Below, in pieces: positions 10,256 to 23,900 of a stretch of DNA of 64,000 bases. Source of the stretch: Vibrio sp. HDW18 (GTDB lineage: Bacteria; Pseudomonadota; Gammaproteobacteria; Enterobacterales; Vibrionaceae); NCBI RefSeq assembly GCF_011306175.1, contig NZ_CP049913.1, positions 248,001-312,000 on the forward strand, read 5' to 3'. The first letter of the stretch is position 1. Every line of letters begins with the position of its first letter. A program made the translations under genes and the position numbers. A model generated the notes under the pieces. The model made no database searches and was not told the origin of the DNA. It worked only from the letters and a program-made list of their open reading frames with translations.

Positions 10256-10728
10256 GATCATTCAATATATTAGGACTGCTCACCGACAATTTCACACTGA
10301 AGTGCGCTAAGCTAAGTCAGTTTAACACTGAACATGATCTTAACCCTCTGCAGTGAATTTCAGCTCTTCTTTAGAGACTAATCTAGCAATGGTAACGCTG
10401 CAAATAAAACATAGCGAATGGTGATCTGCACAAGGGCGACTGCTTAATTTCCCATCACCGATATCAATTGGATAAACATGCTTGGCATCCGTGGTAAATG
10501 ACAAATTTATATAACTTACCCTTAAAAAATTGAGCTCCCATATCAAACTGTGTGCTTTTTATACGTTTATGCTATTGACTGCGCTCTATCATCGTCTAAA
10601 TTGGTCAATTAGTGACTAAGTTTCAGCATCGGCTGAATCGCTATTCACTTTGAGAACTCACCAACGTCACATGACAACATGGGTTTTCTTTTCAACATCA
10701 GTTAGATAATGCATGAGGGATGTATAGC
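10256..10728. other. Divergent regulatory gap between clpS and cspD
   Basis: About 470 bases with no recognisable gene. A 68-codon minus-strand frame (10340-10546) has no resemblance to a known family and no ribosome-binding site. The region must contain the clpS-clpA and cspD promoters; a TTGACT near 10573 is the only -35-like element I noted. A GAGGGA ribosome-binding site for cspD is at 10715-10720. Confidence 0.4.
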
Positions 10729-10950
10729 ATGGCGACAGGTACAGTAAAATGGTTCAATAATGCCAAAGGCTTCGGTTTTATTTGCCCAGAAGGTGAAGAC
10801 GGAGATATTTTCGCTCATTACTCAACCATTCAAATGGACGGATACCGTACACTCAAAGCCGGTCAACAAGTTTCTTATCAAGTGGAACAAGGTCCGAAGG
10901 GGTACCACGCCAGTTGCGTGATGCCAGTTGAAGGCCAAGCGACCAAATAG
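10729..10950 (+). CDS. cspD: Cold-shock-domain protein CspD
   Basis: A 73-residue single cold-shock domain with both RNA-binding motifs: KWFNNAKGFGFI (RNP-1-like, residues 7-18) and DIFAHYS (RNP-2-like). The C-terminal extension after the domain and the location next to clpS/clpA identify CspD, an inhibitor of DNA replication made in stationary phase, rather than CspA. An upstream in-frame ATG at 10720 overlaps the GAGGGA ribosome-binding site, so 10729 is the start. A strong hairpin follows. Confidence 0.93.
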   Translation: MATGTVKWFNNAKGFGFICPEGEDGDIFAHYSTIQMDGYRTLKAGQQVSYQVEQGPKGYHASCVMPVEGQATK

Positions 10951-11009
10951 CGATAATCAGCACCACGGTTTGCAATACGCAAAGCGGCAATAACCATTTA
11001 ATCATAAGA

Positions 11010-11035
11010 CAAACCCGCCAATCTTGGCGGGTTTG
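11010..11035. terminator. Bidirectional terminator between cspD and icd
   Basis: CAAACCCGCCA at 11010-11020 pairs with TGGCGGGTTTG at 11025-11035 around ATCT, with short T-rich flanks. It serves two convergent genes. Confidence 0.8.
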
Positions 11036-11065
11036 GTTTAAAGAGAGCTTGGTACCATGTCGCCA

Positions 11066-13617
<2,552 letters not shown>

Positions 13618-14331
13618 ATGCCCTCGCACACCTCCCGTGATGCCGCGCCCGCTACCGCCAAAACTAAAGCGCATTTTAAGCGTTCTGCAACCCAAAAAAC
13701 GGCTCGCTCTCACAGTGGCTCTCATCGCAAGCGCACGCCCAGCCAGCCGCCCGTCACGACGCGTTCCACTTCGCATCCAATGACGTCGGCGGCGCGCAAG
13801 GTTATTTTATTTAATAAACCGTATGATACCTTAAGCCAATTCACCGATGGTGATGGCAGAACCACGTTAGCGGATTATATTCCGATTAAAGAGGTCTACG
13901 CCGCAGGACGGTTGGATCGCGATAGTGAAGGTCTGCTCATTTTGACCAATGATGGCATCTTACAAGCTCGCTTAACTCAGCCACGCTCTAAAGCGCCCAA
14001 AACCTATTGGGTACAAGTCGAAGGCGCGCCACAAGAGAGCGACCTTGAGGCCTTACGCCACGGTGTGAGCTTAAAAGATGGTCCGACTTTGCCGGCCAAA
14101 GTAGAAATGATCCCCGAACCCACACTGTGGCCGCGTAATCCTCCGGTACGTTTTCGCGCGGCGATCCCCACCACTTGGTTAGCCATTACCTTGAACGAAG
14201 GACGTAATCGCCAAGTTCGCCGCATGACCGCGCACATCGGTTTTCCAACCCTACGTTTGATTCGTTACTCGATGGGCGATTGGAATTTAGGTGATTTACA
14301 GCCTGGTGAATGGCGTGAAGTGACGCTTTAA
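13618..14331 (+). CDS. rluE: 23S rRNA pseudouridine(2457) synthase RluE, with basic N-terminal extension
   Basis: 237 residues. From about residue 60 the sequence is a RsuA/RluB/E/F-type pseudouridine synthase: [17 protein letters not shown], then [17 protein letters not shown] with the catalytic Asp, then [12 protein letters not shown]. RluE modifies U2457 of 23S rRNA. It lacks the S4 domain of RsuA, which fits RluE. The first ~58 residues are rich in Ser, Thr, Ala, Arg and His and look disordered; similar basic tails occur in some family members. ATG 13618 is preferred to GTG 13609 because AAGG at 13606-13609 is correctly spaced for it. Confidence 0.88.
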   Translation: MPSHTSRDAAPATAKTKAHFKRSATQKTARSHSGSHRKRTPSQPPVTTRSTSHPMTSAARKVILFNKPYDTLSQFTDGDGRTTLADYIPIKEVYAAGRLDRDSEGLLILTNDGILQARLTQPRSKAPKTYWVQVEGAPQESDLEALRHGVSLKDGPTLPAKVEMIPEPTLWPRNPPVRFRAAIPTTWLAITLNEGRNRQVRRMTAHIGFPTLRLIRYSMGDWNLGDLQPGEWREVTL

Positions 14332-14366
14332 CACTCTAACTTCTACGCGATAGCCAAACGGCTTAA

Positions 14367-14409
14367 CGTTGCAACCAACACCTCAGCAGCTTCAAGTCGG
14401 AAGGGAATA
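14367..14409. repeat. Right-end remnant of an ERIC element
   Basis: The stretch ending GCAGCTTCAAGTCGGAAGGG at 14387-14406 is identical to the right end of the full ERIC copy at 38699-38824, with a recognisable CAACACC just before it. The left two thirds of the element are absent. It lies directly in front of the rluE/his terminator. Confidence 0.7.
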
Positions 14410-14433
14410 ACGCCCCATTAATGGGGCGTTATT
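14406..14433. terminator. Bidirectional terminator between rluE and hisI
   Basis: AATAACGCCCCA pairs with TGGGGCGTTATT around a small loop. It ends both rluE and the histidine operon, which converge here. Confidence 0.85.
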
Positions 14434-14460
14434 GTTGAGTTGGATAGACTCTTCTACCAA

Positions 14461-15089
14461 TTACTTATGCCGTTGTTTAAGCTTATTGATCACATCATTG
14501 ATGGCTAAGCCTTGATCTTGCAGCAATACCAGCAAGTGATAGATCAAATCGGCAGATTCACCAATCAGCTCCTCTTGATCACCAGCGGTGGCTGCCAACG
14601 CAACTTCAACCCCTTCTTCACCCACTTTTTGCGCGATACGTTTAGTGCCACTCGCATATAACGAGGCGGTGTAAGAGGAACTAGGATCGGCATTTTTACG
14701 CTCAGCCAGTAACGCTTCAAGCTGATGAAGCCAAACCATTTGTGACTCCTCCTGCGCATCGCTATCCCAACAAGTCACGCTGCCGGTGTGGCAGGTTGGC
14801 CCTATTGGGTTCACTTTGACCAGTAACGTATCTTGGTCGCAGTCCAGCGCGATATTTTTCAGTTGCAACACATGGCCAGAGGTCTCACCTTTGGTCCACA
14901 AACGCTGTTTACTGCGCGAGAAAAAAGTTACTTGCTCTGTTTCAAGGGTTTTTTGTAACGCTTCAGGGTTCATATACCCCAGCATTAACACTTGGCTGGA
15001 CTGAAAATCCTGCACAATCGCAGGCACCAGTCCATCGACTTTCTGCCAGTCAATACGCTCGCTTAGCGTGGCAAATGGGCTTGCTGGAG

Positions 15090-15093
<4 letters not shown>
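14461..15093 (-). CDS. hisI: Bifunctional phosphoribosyl-AMP cyclohydrolase / phosphoribosyl-ATP pyrophosphatase
   Basis: A 210-residue fusion enzyme for steps 2 and 3 of histidine synthesis. The N-terminal cyclohydrolase domain (about 1-115) has WTKGETSGH and [11 protein letters not shown] with the metal-binding Asp/Cys set, including CHTG. The C-terminal pyrophosphatase domain (about 118-205) has [20 protein letters not shown] and [13 protein letters not shown]. It is the last gene of the his operon and overlaps hisF by four bases (ATGA), which implies translational coupling. Confidence 0.97.
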
Positions 15094-16624
<1,531 letters not shown>

Positions 16625-17236
16625 CTAAAGCTCAAGAAAGTTTTGAATCAAGCGTGCGCCCGCTTTTGAAGAGCGCTCAGGGTGAAATTGCACCCCGTAA
16701 TAGTTCCCTGCTTGAATCGCTGCGCTAAACGGCTGACCATATTCGCACTGGGCAATGGTGTAATCGCCAACGGGCATAGCAAAACTGTGCACGAAGTAGA
16801 AGTATGCATCAGGTTCCACACCGTTAAACAGCGGATGCCCCTCTTTTACTTGCACCGTGTTCCAGCCCATGTGTGGCAACGGCAGATCGCCAGTTTGCAG
16901 CAAACGGACTTCACCGTCGACCAAGCCTAAGCACGCGACCATTTGATCAGCTTGCTGGCCTTTCTCTGCGGATAATTTGCCGAGTAATTGCATACCAAGG
17001 CAGATGCCAAGCAGTGGCTTTTCAACCCGTTTCACCAGTTCAATCAAATCGCGTTCAGCGAGGTTTTTCATCGCTTCACTCGCCGTGCCAACCCCAGGTA
17101 ACAGAAGTTTATCCGCACCTAACACCACCTGAGGATCACGCGAAATCGTCACCGGATAACCTAAGCGCTCAATGGCAAACTTGACCGAAGAAATATTGGC
17201 GCAGCCAGTATCAATAATCACCACCTTCTGAGTCAT
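16625..17236 (-). CDS. hisH: Imidazole glycerol phosphate synthase glutaminase subunit HisH
   Basis: A 203-residue class I glutamine amidotransferase. The nucleophile Cys is in [12 protein letters not shown] (about residue 80), and the His/Glu of the triad are in GVQFHPERS near the C-terminus. It hydrolyses glutamine and channels ammonia to HisF. The start is ATG 17236 with AAGGAG seven bases upstream; a GTG one codon earlier is possible. The hisB stop TGA shares its last base with this start. Confidence 0.96.
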   Translation of the reverse strand: MTQKVVIIDTGCANISSVKFAIERLGYPVTISRDPQVVLGADKLLLPGVGTASEAMKNLAERDLIELVKRVEKPLLGICLGMQLLGKLSAEKGQQADQMVACLGLVDGEVRLLQTGDLPLPHMGWNTVQVKEGHPLFNGVEPDAYFYFVHSFAMPVGDYTIAQCEYGQPFSAAIQAGNYYGVQFHPERSSKAGARLIQNFLEL

Positions 17237-18306
17237 CACAGCACTCCTTTACTGCTTGGTAACTCGTTACCTTGCACGGTGATCGCTTGACGCAGCGTAC
17301 GGCCAAACGCTTTAAACAGACTTTCGATGATGTGGTGATCATTTTCGCCACTGGACGAAAGGTGTAGCGTACAGGCTAAGGTATCGGTCAAGGAGCGGAA
17401 GAAGTGATAGACCATCTCGGTCGACAGATCGCCTACTTGTGGGCGGCTAAAGCTCGCAGCAAATTTCAGATATGGACGCCCCGAGAGATCGAGCGCGCAC
17501 TGTGCCAAACATTCATCCATCGGTAGAGTGAAACCAAAGCGCCCAATGCCACGTTTGTCACCCAGCGCTTCACGCAGCGCTTGCCCCAGTGCCAAGGCGC
17601 TATCTTCCACCGTGTGGTGATCATCAATATGCAGATCACCCACCACTTTCAGTTGCAATTGGAAACCGCCGTGGGTCGCGATTTGATCCAACATATGATC
17701 AAAAAATCCCAAGCCGGTTTCAATTTGATTGGCACCGTTCTGGTCAAGATTGACCGCAACGTGAATATCGGTCTCTTTGGTTTTACGCACCACTTGGGCA
17801 ACACGCGGCTTGGTGGTGAGATCGTTAACAATATCCAGCCAACCCATGGTTTGTGGGTGGTATTGAATACCACGCAGCGCCATATTTTCCGCCAGTTGCA
17901 GATCGGTGCTGCGATCGCCAATCACGGCTGACGATTTGAAATCAATTTTGCCACCTTGCAGATACTCTTTGACCAAGCCTAGCTTCGGTTTACGGCACGA
18001 GCAGTTATCGCGATCAAAATGTGGGCAAATCAGCACCTCATCAAACTTAACGCCTTGCGATGCAAAAATATCCATCATCATATTATGTGGCGCATCGAAA
18101 TCCGCTTGTGGGTAACTTGCAGTGCCTAAACCATCTTGATTGGTCACCATCACCAAGCGATAACCCGCCTCTTGCAGCTTAAGCAAACTTGGGATCACAT
18201 AAGGCTCAAGTTTGAGTTTATCCAAGCGGTCAACTTGGAAATCTACTGGCGGCTCAACAATTAAGGTGCCGTCGCGGTCGATAAACAGAATTTTTTGTTT
18301 GCTCAC
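17236..18306 (-). CDS. hisB: Bifunctional histidinol-phosphatase / imidazoleglycerol-phosphate dehydratase
   Basis: 356 residues. The N-terminal HAD phosphatase (about 1-165) starts [12 protein letters not shown], with the nucleophile and acid Asp pair at 10 and 12 and a zinc-type [14 protein letters not shown] loop. The C-terminal dehydratase (about 168-356) has the metal-binding [25 protein letters not shown] and [15 protein letters not shown] repeats. I chose GTG 18306 (protein MSKQKILF) because AAAGGGA lies correctly upstream. An in-frame ATG at 18324 would add six residues. A GC-rich inverted repeat lies just before that ATG. Confidence 0.95.
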   Translation of the reverse strand: MSKQKILFIDRDGTLIVEPPVDFQVDRLDKLKLEPYVIPSLLKLQEAGYRLVMVTNQDGLGTASYPQADFDAPHNMMMDIFASQGVKFDEVLICPHFDRDNCSCRKPKLGLVKEYLQGGKIDFKSSAVIGDRSTDLQLAENMALRGIQYHPQTMGWLDIVNDLTTKPRVAQVVRKTKETDIHVAVNLDQNGANQIETGLGFFDHMLDQIATHGGFQLQLKVVGDLHIDDHHTVEDSALALGQALREALGDKRGIGRFGFTLPMDECLAQCALDLSGRPYLKFAASFSRPQVGDLSTEMVYHFFRSLTDTLACTLHLSSSGENDHHIIESLFKAFGRTLRQAITVQGNELPSSKGVL

Positions 18307-18324
18307 AATAAATGTCCCTTTCAT

Positions 18325-18349
18325 CAGCAGCCCGCGCTACGCGCTGCTG
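18325..18349 (-). other. Intercistronic hairpin between hisC and hisB
   Basis: CAGCAGC at 18325-18331 and GCTGCTG at 18343-18349 form an inverted repeat with extra inner GC pairing, filling part of the gap between the hisC stop and the hisB start. No T run follows. It could act as an mRNA processing or stability element, or tune hisB translation. Confidence 0.45.
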
Positions 18350-18373
18350 TAAACCAAATTACTGAAAACCCAA

Positions 18374-19417
18374 TTACTGGTAGTAGTTGCGGATAAACGC
18401 GACGGTTTTCTCACACTCTTCGCGGTTGCCAACACTAATGCGCACACAATTTTCAATCGGTGAGTTACGCAAAATAATCCCGTGTTGCCATGCGGCTTTG
18501 AACAGCGCGTCACCATCCACAAATTTGACCAATAGATAGTTACCCCAGCCTTCAAATACCTGAACGCCCGGTATCATCGACAAGCCAACTTGCAAATAAG
18601 CGCGGTTAGCGCCAAGTTCCAGTACTTGATATTTGGCACGCGCCAGCCCCAGTTCAGATAAGGCTTGCACCGCAATTTCGGCCACTGGCACCGGTACTGG
18701 ATAAGGCGCAATCACTTTGAGCAGTACATTAATCAGCTCAGGACTCGCTAGGGTAAATCCGCAGCGCAACCCTGCCAACGCGAAGGCCTTGGAAAGGGTG
18801 CGTAGAATCGCTAAGTTCGGATATTGGGCGAGCAAATCAACCGTCGACGCTTCAGGACAAAAATCGATATAGGCTTCATCCATCACCACAATCGCCCGAT
18901 CTTTGGTCATTTCAAGTAATTCAATAATGTCTGAACGTTGCACCAAATTGCCGGTTGGGTTATTTGGACTACACACAAACACCAGCTTAACCCGATCTAA
19001 ATTAGCCGCAATGCTTGGCAGATCGAGCTGCCAGTCAGCGGTCAGCGGTACGCGTTTGCGCTCAACGCCAAAAGTTTCAGCACTGATGGCATACATACCG
19101 TAAGTCGGAGGACAGAATAAAATGGCATCTTGATTCGGCTCACAAAAGGTTCGGATCAAAAGTTCAATCCCTTCATCGGCACCACGCGATGTCAGCACTT
19201 GCTCTGGACGCACCCCGGCATAGTTTGCGTAAGCCTCAAGCATCGCTTTCGGTTGGCAATCGCTGTAGCGATTCAGGCGGGCAAAATCGGTTTTATATTC
19301 ATTGTTAAACGGCGATTCGTTAGCATTAAGCCACACATCTCCACTGCCGCCAATCCGCCGCGCAGAGAGGTATGGCGTTAAGCCTTGTACTTGTTTACGA
19401 GCCAGTTTTTCCATCAT
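18374..19417 (-). CDS. hisC: Histidinol-phosphate aminotransferase
   Basis: A 347-residue fold-type I PLP aminotransferase acting on imidazole acetol phosphate and glutamate. Motifs are [45 protein letters not shown], and [16 protein letters not shown] with the PLP lysine. The ATG at 19417 overlaps the hisD stop as ATGA, with AAGG seven bases upstream; a second ATG one codon later (19414) is the alternative start. Confidence 0.97.
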   Translation of the reverse strand: MMEKLARKQVQGLTPYLSARRIGGSGDVWLNANESPFNNEYKTDFARLNRYSDCQPKAMLEAYANYAGVRPEQVLTSRGADEGIELLIRTFCEPNQDAILFCPPTYGMYAISAETFGVERKRVPLTADWQLDLPSIAANLDRVKLVFVCSPNNPTGNLVQRSDIIELLEMTKDRAIVVMDEAYIDFCPEASTVDLLAQYPNLAILRTLSKAFALAGLRCGFTLASPELINVLLKVIAPYPVPVPVAEIAVQALSELGLARAKYQVLELGANRAYLQVGLSMIPGVQVFEGWGNYLLVKFVDGDALFKAAWQHGIILRNSPIENCVRISVGNREECEKTVAFIRNYYQ

Positions 19418-20712
19418 TTATTGACCTTGTGTAATTTTTCCACGCGAATTGTCACCGCACGTTGGTGTGCGTCTAACCCTTCCGCTTGCGCCATCGTCAC
19501 TACGGTTGGAGCCAGCAACAGCAAACCATCAGCACTCAGCTCTTGCACTGTCATGCGCTTACTGAAATCGGCTAGGCCAAGGCTGGAATAAGTACGAGTG
19601 TAACCGTAGGTAGGCAGGACATGGTTAGTGCCTGAAGCGTAATCCCCTACCGATTCCGGAGACCAATCACCGAGGAAAATCGAACCCGCATTATCAAGCA
19701 ATGGCACCAACTCACGTGGATTGCGCGTCTGCACAATTAAATGTTCAGGGCCGTAGTAATTGGAGATCGCAACTGCTTGAGTGAGTGATTCGGCAATAAT
19801 GATCAAACTGGAAGCCAAAGCTTGCTCGGCAATACTGGCACGAGTCAGCGTTTTCAATTGTTGCTGTAGAGCATCAATCACTTGATCGGCCAACACGGGT
19901 GATGGTGTAACCAGCACCACTTGCGAATCTGGCCCGTGTTCCGCCTGACTGAGCAGATCAGCGGCGATAAAATCAGCATCTGCTGTTTCATCAGCAATCA
20001 CCAACACTTCTGACGGTCCGGCTGGCATATCAATCGCTGCGCCACGAAAATCGTTACTCACTTGGCGCTTTGCCTCCGTGACATAGGCGTTACCGGGGCC
20101 AAAAATTTTGTCGACTTTGGGCACCGTTTGAGTGCCGTAAGCCATCGCGGCGATAGCTTGACCACCTCCTAAGTTGTACACCTCATCGATGTTGCACAGC
20201 TTAGCAACATAGAGTATTTCATCGGCGATCGGCGGTGGCGAGCAAAGCACCACTTTACGACAACCGGCAATTTGCGCGGGCACCCCGAGCATCAGCACGG
20301 TTGATGGTAGCGGTGCGCTGCCACCGGGAATATACAGACCCACTTGATTGATCGGGCGAGTCACTTGCTCACACACCACGCCTGGCATAGTTTCCACTTT
20401 GATTGGCGGCATTTTTTGCGCCTGGTGAAATTTGCTGATGTTGTGGTATGCCAGCTCTAACGCCTGCTTCATCGTTTCCGACAAACGCGCGGCGGCAGCA
20501 TCCATCTCTTCACGCGAAACACGCAGCGAAGCCGGTTTCACCCGATCAAATTTTTCAGTGAGTTCAAACAGTGCAGCATCACCCTCGCTACGCACTTTCG
20601 CAACCACCTGCGCTACCGCCGCGGTGATGTTTGCCCCTTCCGTTATCGCGGGACGTTGTAAAATCGATTGTTGCTGAGCTTCACTCAACGAGTGCCAAAC
20701 TACGGTTCTCAT
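19414..20712 (-). CDS. hisD: Histidinol dehydrogenase
   Basis: A 432-residue zinc enzyme that carries out the last two oxidations to L-histidine with NAD. Diagnostic segments are [71 protein letters not shown] and [11 protein letters not shown], which contain the zinc and catalytic His/Glu residues. The gap from the hisG stop is four bases, and the ribosome-binding site GGAG is inside the end of hisG. Confidence 0.97.
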   Translation of the reverse strand: MRTVVWHSLSEAQQQSILQRPAITEGANITAAVAQVVAKVRSEGDAALFELTEKFDRVKPASLRVSREEMDAAAARLSETMKQALELAYHNISKFHQAQKMPPIKVETMPGVVCEQVTRPINQVGLYIPGGSAPLPSTVLMLGVPAQIAGCRKVVLCSPPPIADEILYVAKLCNIDEVYNLGGGQAIAAMAYGTQTVPKVDKIFGPGNAYVTEAKRQVSNDFRGAAIDMPAGPSEVLVIADETADADFIAADLLSQAEHGPDSQVVLVTPSPVLADQVIDALQQQLKTLTRASIAEQALASSLIIIAESLTQAVAISNYYGPEHLIVQTRNPRELVPLLDNAGSIFLGDWSPESVGDYASGTNHVLPTYGYTRTYSSLGLADFSKRMTVQELSADGLLLLAPTVVTMAQAEGLDAHQRAVTIRVEKLHKVNK

Positions 20713-20716
20713 CGCT

Positions 20717-21613
20717 TTACTCCATCATTTTTTCAATTGGTAACACCAGAATTGAACTCGCACCGAGCGCTTTGAGCTGCTCCATGGTTTCCCAAAATAG
20801 GTTTTCTGAGCTCACCATATGTACCGCCACCTTAGATCGATCCGCAGAGAGCGGCAGTACAGTGGGGTCTTCAGCACCAGGTAATAATGTTTTGATCTGA
20901 GAGAGTTTTTCTACTGGTGCGTGCAACATAATGTATTTGGATTCTTTCGCTTGCTGCACTCCGTGCATCCGCGTGAGCAGTTTATCGATCAGCGCCGCTT
21001 TATCGGCAGCAAAAGTACCAGGACGCTGGATCAGGGTCGCTTTGGATTCAAAGATCACTTCCACTTCTTTGAGACCATTGGCTTCTAAGGTTGCACCGGT
21101 AGACACTAGGTCGGCAATCGCATCCGCTAAGCCCGCACGTGGTGCCACTTCTACCGAGCCGGTTAACATACAGGTGCTAAACTCAATCCCTTGGCGATTC
21201 ATATACGCTTTAAGTAGTTGAGGATAAGTAGTCGCAATCCGTTTACCATTCAGATCGTGCGGAGTGCGGTAGTCGGCATCTTTTTCAATCGCAATCGAAA
21301 GACGACAGCCACCAAAATCCATGCGCCGTAAGGTGATAAATTGATGCGGTTGATTAAGCGCGAGGCGATCTAAACGCGTTTCTTCTAATACGTTTTCACC
21401 CACAAACCCTAAATCCACTACCCCATCCATGATTAATCCAGGAATGTCATCATCACGAACGAGTAACAGATCAATCGGCATATTCAGTGAATGAACCACT
21501 AAGCGCTCACCCATGATGTTGAATTTCACACCGCATTTTTTCAGCAGTTCCTGACACTCTTGGCTCAAGCGTCCTTTTTTCTGTAACGCAATTCTCAGTC
21601 GTTGTGTTTGCAT
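20717..21613 (-). CDS. hisG: ATP phosphoribosyltransferase (long form)
   Basis: A 298-residue first enzyme of histidine synthesis, feedback-inhibited by histidine. It starts [20 protein letters not shown], has [15 protein letters not shown] in the catalytic part and a C-terminal ACT-like regulatory domain (about 225-298). The long form needs no HisZ. The open frame extends 19 codons further upstream, but ATG 21613 has AAGGAA at the right distance and fits the family start; the upstream extension would run through the attenuator. Confidence 0.96.
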   Translation of the reverse strand: MQTQRLRIALQKKGRLSQECQELLKKCGVKFNIMGERLVVHSLNMPIDLLLVRDDDIPGLIMDGVVDLGFVGENVLEETRLDRLALNQPHQFITLRRMDFGGCRLSIAIEKDADYRTPHDLNGKRIATTYPQLLKAYMNRQGIEFSTCMLTGSVEVAPRAGLADAIADLVSTGATLEANGLKEVEVIFESKATLIQRPGTFAADKAALIDKLLTRMHGVQQAKESKYIMLHAPVEKLSQIKTLLPGAEDPTVLPLSADRSKVAVHMVSSENLFWETMEQLKALGASSILVLPIEKMME

Positions 21614-21665
21614 AACATGCTTCCTTGGCAATTTGTTGAATTTATTTGTTTTTTTCAAAGCGTAA

Positions 21666-21700
21666 AACAAAAACCCTCGGGAGTTTAGTCTCCCGAGGGT
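21666..21700 (-). terminator. his operon attenuator terminator
   Basis: In the minus-strand transcript ACCCTCGGGAG pairs exactly with CTCCCGAGGGT (21673-21683 with 21690-21700) and is followed by TTTTTGTTTT, immediately before hisG. Upstream sequence at about 21728-21756 contains ACTCGGGGGA and TCTCCCGGAGT, which can pair with each other, and CTCCCGG resembles the terminator arm, so alternative folds are possible. Confidence 0.92.
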
Positions 21701-21780
21701 TAGAATCTTGCTGTAGCTCTGATTTCAACTCCGGGAGATTCCAGTCCCCCGAGTATGCGTACATCTCCCCGAAAGACAGC

Positions 21781-21825
21781 TTAGGGATGATGGTGATGAT
21801 GAATGTTCATTACGAAATTACGCAT
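21781..21825 (-). CDS. hisL: his operon leader peptide HisL
   Basis: A short frame encoding MRNFVMNIHHHHHP, with five consecutive His codons, then TAA. The start may be ATG 21825 or the internal ATG 21810 (peptide MNIHHHHHP). No good ribosome-binding site is visible for either. It lies between the his promoter and the attenuator hairpins, as in enteric his leaders. Ribosome stalling at the His codons when charged tRNA-His is scarce should favour the antiterminator. E. coli has seven His codons in the equivalent peptide. Confidence 0.93.
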   Translation of the reverse strand: MRNFVMNIHHHHHP

Positions 21826-21861
21826 ACTTAGTGATTTTCTATCTGTTTGAGAACTGCATTC

Positions 21862-21890
21862 ACACTAACTAAGCTGAGTCGATTTTTCAA
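21862..21890 (-). promoter_or_regulatory. Candidate his operon promoter
   Basis: Reading the minus strand, TTGAAA (21890-21885) and TAGTGT (21867-21862) are separated by 17 bases. This places the transcript start about 30 bases before the leader peptide. It is the only good sigma-70 pair in the gap between the NhaC-family gene terminator and hisL. Confidence 0.6.
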
Positions 21891-21941
21891 CCACAAATTG
21901 TTACTTTTCTGGTTATTTTTTAATAGTACGTTTTTTATGTA

Positions 21942-21966
21942 CAAAAAAGGAGGTCCACAGACCTCC
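21942..21966 (-). terminator. Intrinsic terminator of the lysW gene
   Basis: GGAGGTC (21949-21955) pairs with GACCTCC (21960-21966), and on the minus strand the hairpin is followed by a run of T. It lies 26 bases after the transporter stop codon. Confidence 0.85.
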
Positions 21967-21991
21967 TCGTAGCGCAAGCGGATTCAGTCGA

Positions 21992-23593
21992 TTATACCGA
22001 CACTTGCTTACTCAATTTGGTTTTCGAGAGTACAGTAAGAACTAAGCAGATCAACACAAAGCTGACCGATGCCGCCGCTAACGCTAGCCACAACGAAGCA
22101 AAGATACCGAGTACCACATAACCAATCGCAGAAACTAAAGCCACCGCTAATGCGTAAGGCAACTGAGTAGCAACGTGATCGATATGGTGGCAGCGCGCAC
22201 CAGTCGATGACAAAATGGTCGTATCTGAAATCGGCGAGCAGTGATCACCAAATACCGATCCGGCTAATACCGCACCCAACATCGGCAGCATCAAGGCCAC
22301 ATCGGTTGCACCAGCCATATCACCCGCAATCGGCAGCATAATACCAAATGTGCCCCATGATGTTCCGGTCGAGAATGCCATCGCACCAGACAGAACAAAC
22401 AGAATCACCGGTAACCAGTAGGGTTGAATGTTGCCTTGCACCAATGAAGAGAGATAAGTACCGGTTTTCATATCACCAATCACTGAACCAATCGTCCATG
22501 CAAAGATGAGGATCAAAATCGCACCAAACATCGATTTTGCGCCGATCCACAAGGTATTGGCCACTTGCTTAACTGGCAGCTTTTGACGTAGCACAGTAAT
22601 AAACGCCATCGCCAAACCGACTAGGCCACCATAAACCAGTGAGGTACCTACATCGGTATTTTCAAAAGCACCAAAAATATCAAATGGTTTGCCACTTTCA
22701 GTTAACGCGCTCGCGCCAGTCCAAATCATGGCACTGATCGTCGCCACCACTAAAAACACAATCGGCAATACCAGATCTAATACACTGCCACGCGGGCTTT
22801 GTTCAATATCGAGCTCTTCATTAAGTTGATGAGCCGATGGCGCATCGGTACTCGGATCTTCATCAAATCCCCGTCCTTGAGAGGCTGCAATTTCATGTTT
22901 GCGCATCTGGCCAACGTCGATTTTGAACCACACCACAACAAATACCATCAGCAACGCAAAGATCGCATAGAAGTTCATCGGTACTAAACGTAGATAGGCA
23001 CCTAATGCGGAATACTCTTCGATCCCATGAGCCACCAAAACACCGCCAATAATGGTCATAATGTAAGCGCCCCAACTTGAGGCGGGCATCACAACACACA
23101 TCGGCGCGGCAGTAGAGTCTAGGATATAAGCTAATTTGGCGCGAGAAACGTAGAAACGGTCCGTCACTGGGCGAGAAATTGACCCCACCGCGAGGCTATT
23201 AAAGTAGTCATCCACAAAAATGAATACGCCTAAAAATGCCGCCAATAATTGAGAGCCGCGTTTACTTTTTACTCGAACTTGAGCCCACTGAGCAAAAGCA
23301 TGCGTCCCGCCCGACAGGGTCAATAAAGCGGTCATCATGCCCAGCAGCAGTAAAAAGCCAACAATGCTCATATTCCACGCATTAATCGCACCATCTTCGA
23401 TAAATACACTACCGACTCGAGTCGCAATATATTGTGCCGATTGGCCGAGCTCATAATCCGCTAACAGTAAAGCACCTAAGAAAATACCCACTCCGAGTGA
23501 CAGGAGTACGCGACGAGTAATAATAGCCAGACTCAATGCTACCAGTGGTGGTAAAACAGAGAGTGGCGAAGAAGCAAAATCGATTAAATTCAT
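21992..23593 (-). CDS. lysW: NhaC-superfamily transporter, predicted lysine transporter LysW
   Basis: A 533-residue polytopic inner-membrane protein of the NhaC Na+/H+ antiporter superfamily. It has about 11-12 hydrophobic segments. Conserved intramembrane stretches are FVDDYFNSLAVGSISRPVTDRF, DSTAAPMCVVMPASSWGAY, FSTGTSWGTFGIMLPIAGD and VFGDHCSPISDTTILSSTGARCHHIDHV. A charged cytoplasmic loop lies around residues 225-270. Sequence alone would give 'Na+/H+ antiporter NhaC'. The leader, however, carries a lysine riboswitch, and comparative work on lysine regulons named NhaC-type genes under such elements LysW, a probable lysine importer. The substrate is therefore inferred from regulation, not shown. 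Ribosome-binding site AGGAAG precedes the ATG. Confidence 0.85.
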   Translation of the reverse strand: MNLIDFASSPLSVLPPLVALSLAIITRRVLLSLGVGIFLGALLLADYELGQSAQYIATRVGSVFIEDGAINAWNMSIVGFLLLLGMMTALLTLSGGTHAFAQWAQVRVKSKRGSQLLAAFLGVFIFVDDYFNSLAVGSISRPVTDRFYVSRAKLAYILDSTAAPMCVVMPASSWGAYIMTIIGGVLVAHGIEEYSALGAYLRLVPMNFYAIFALLMVFVVVWFKIDVGQMRKHEIAASQGRGFDEDPSTDAPSAHQLNEELDIEQSPRGSVLDLVLPIVFLVVATISAMIWTGASALTESGKPFDIFGAFENTDVGTSLVYGGLVGLAMAFITVLRQKLPVKQVANTLWIGAKSMFGAILILIFAWTIGSVIGDMKTGTYLSSLVQGNIQPYWLPVILFVLSGAMAFSTGTSWGTFGIMLPIAGDMAGATDVALMLPMLGAVLAGSVFGDHCSPISDTTILSSTGARCHHIDHVATQLPYALAVALVSAIGYVVLGIFASLWLALAAASVSFVLICLVLTVLSKTKLSKQVSV

Positions 23594-23717
23594 GATCTTC
23601 CTAAACCAGTAAAAAATGGTTAGAGATCTACTGCAGACAAATTAAGCGACTTCATGTCCACTTAATTTATGTTGAACTAAGCGAAAGGGAAGCGAACACT
23701 TCACCCAACCCTACAGT

Positions 23718-23900
23718 AGCGCTCCATAGTTTAACAAAAATATAGACTATGGCAGTGTTACACCTATTTGATGCAACCCCAGCCAACTGCTGTGATCGGC
23801 AAGTTGACTTCGGCGACAACGCCTTTCTCCACCATTGATTGGCATCACCCCAATTGTGGATACTCTTCGTAATCGCGCCTCTACGGCGAAACCCCCATCT
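23718..23900 (-). ncRNA. Lysine riboswitch (L box) in the lysW leader
   Basis: On the minus strand the conserved lysine aptamer blocks occur in order: GTAGAGGCGCG (23884-23874), GAAGAGTA (23868-23861), GCCGAAGTC (23814-23806), GGCTGGGGTT (23784-23775) and GGTGTAACACTGCC (23764-23751). These are the signature internal sequences of the five-helix L box. The aptamer spans about 23745-23900. Downstream, CCATAGT (23752-23746) can pair with ACTATGG (23730-23724) and would take the 3' side of helix P1, giving a lysine-dependent switch. A further GGGTGAAG/CTTCCC hairpin (23706-23688) with a short T run is a possible terminator. Confidence 0.92.

Noticed and set aside
10340-10546. A 68-codon minus-strand frame between clpS and cspD
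   Set aside because: No recognisable domain and no ribosome-binding site; probably chance within the regulatory gap.
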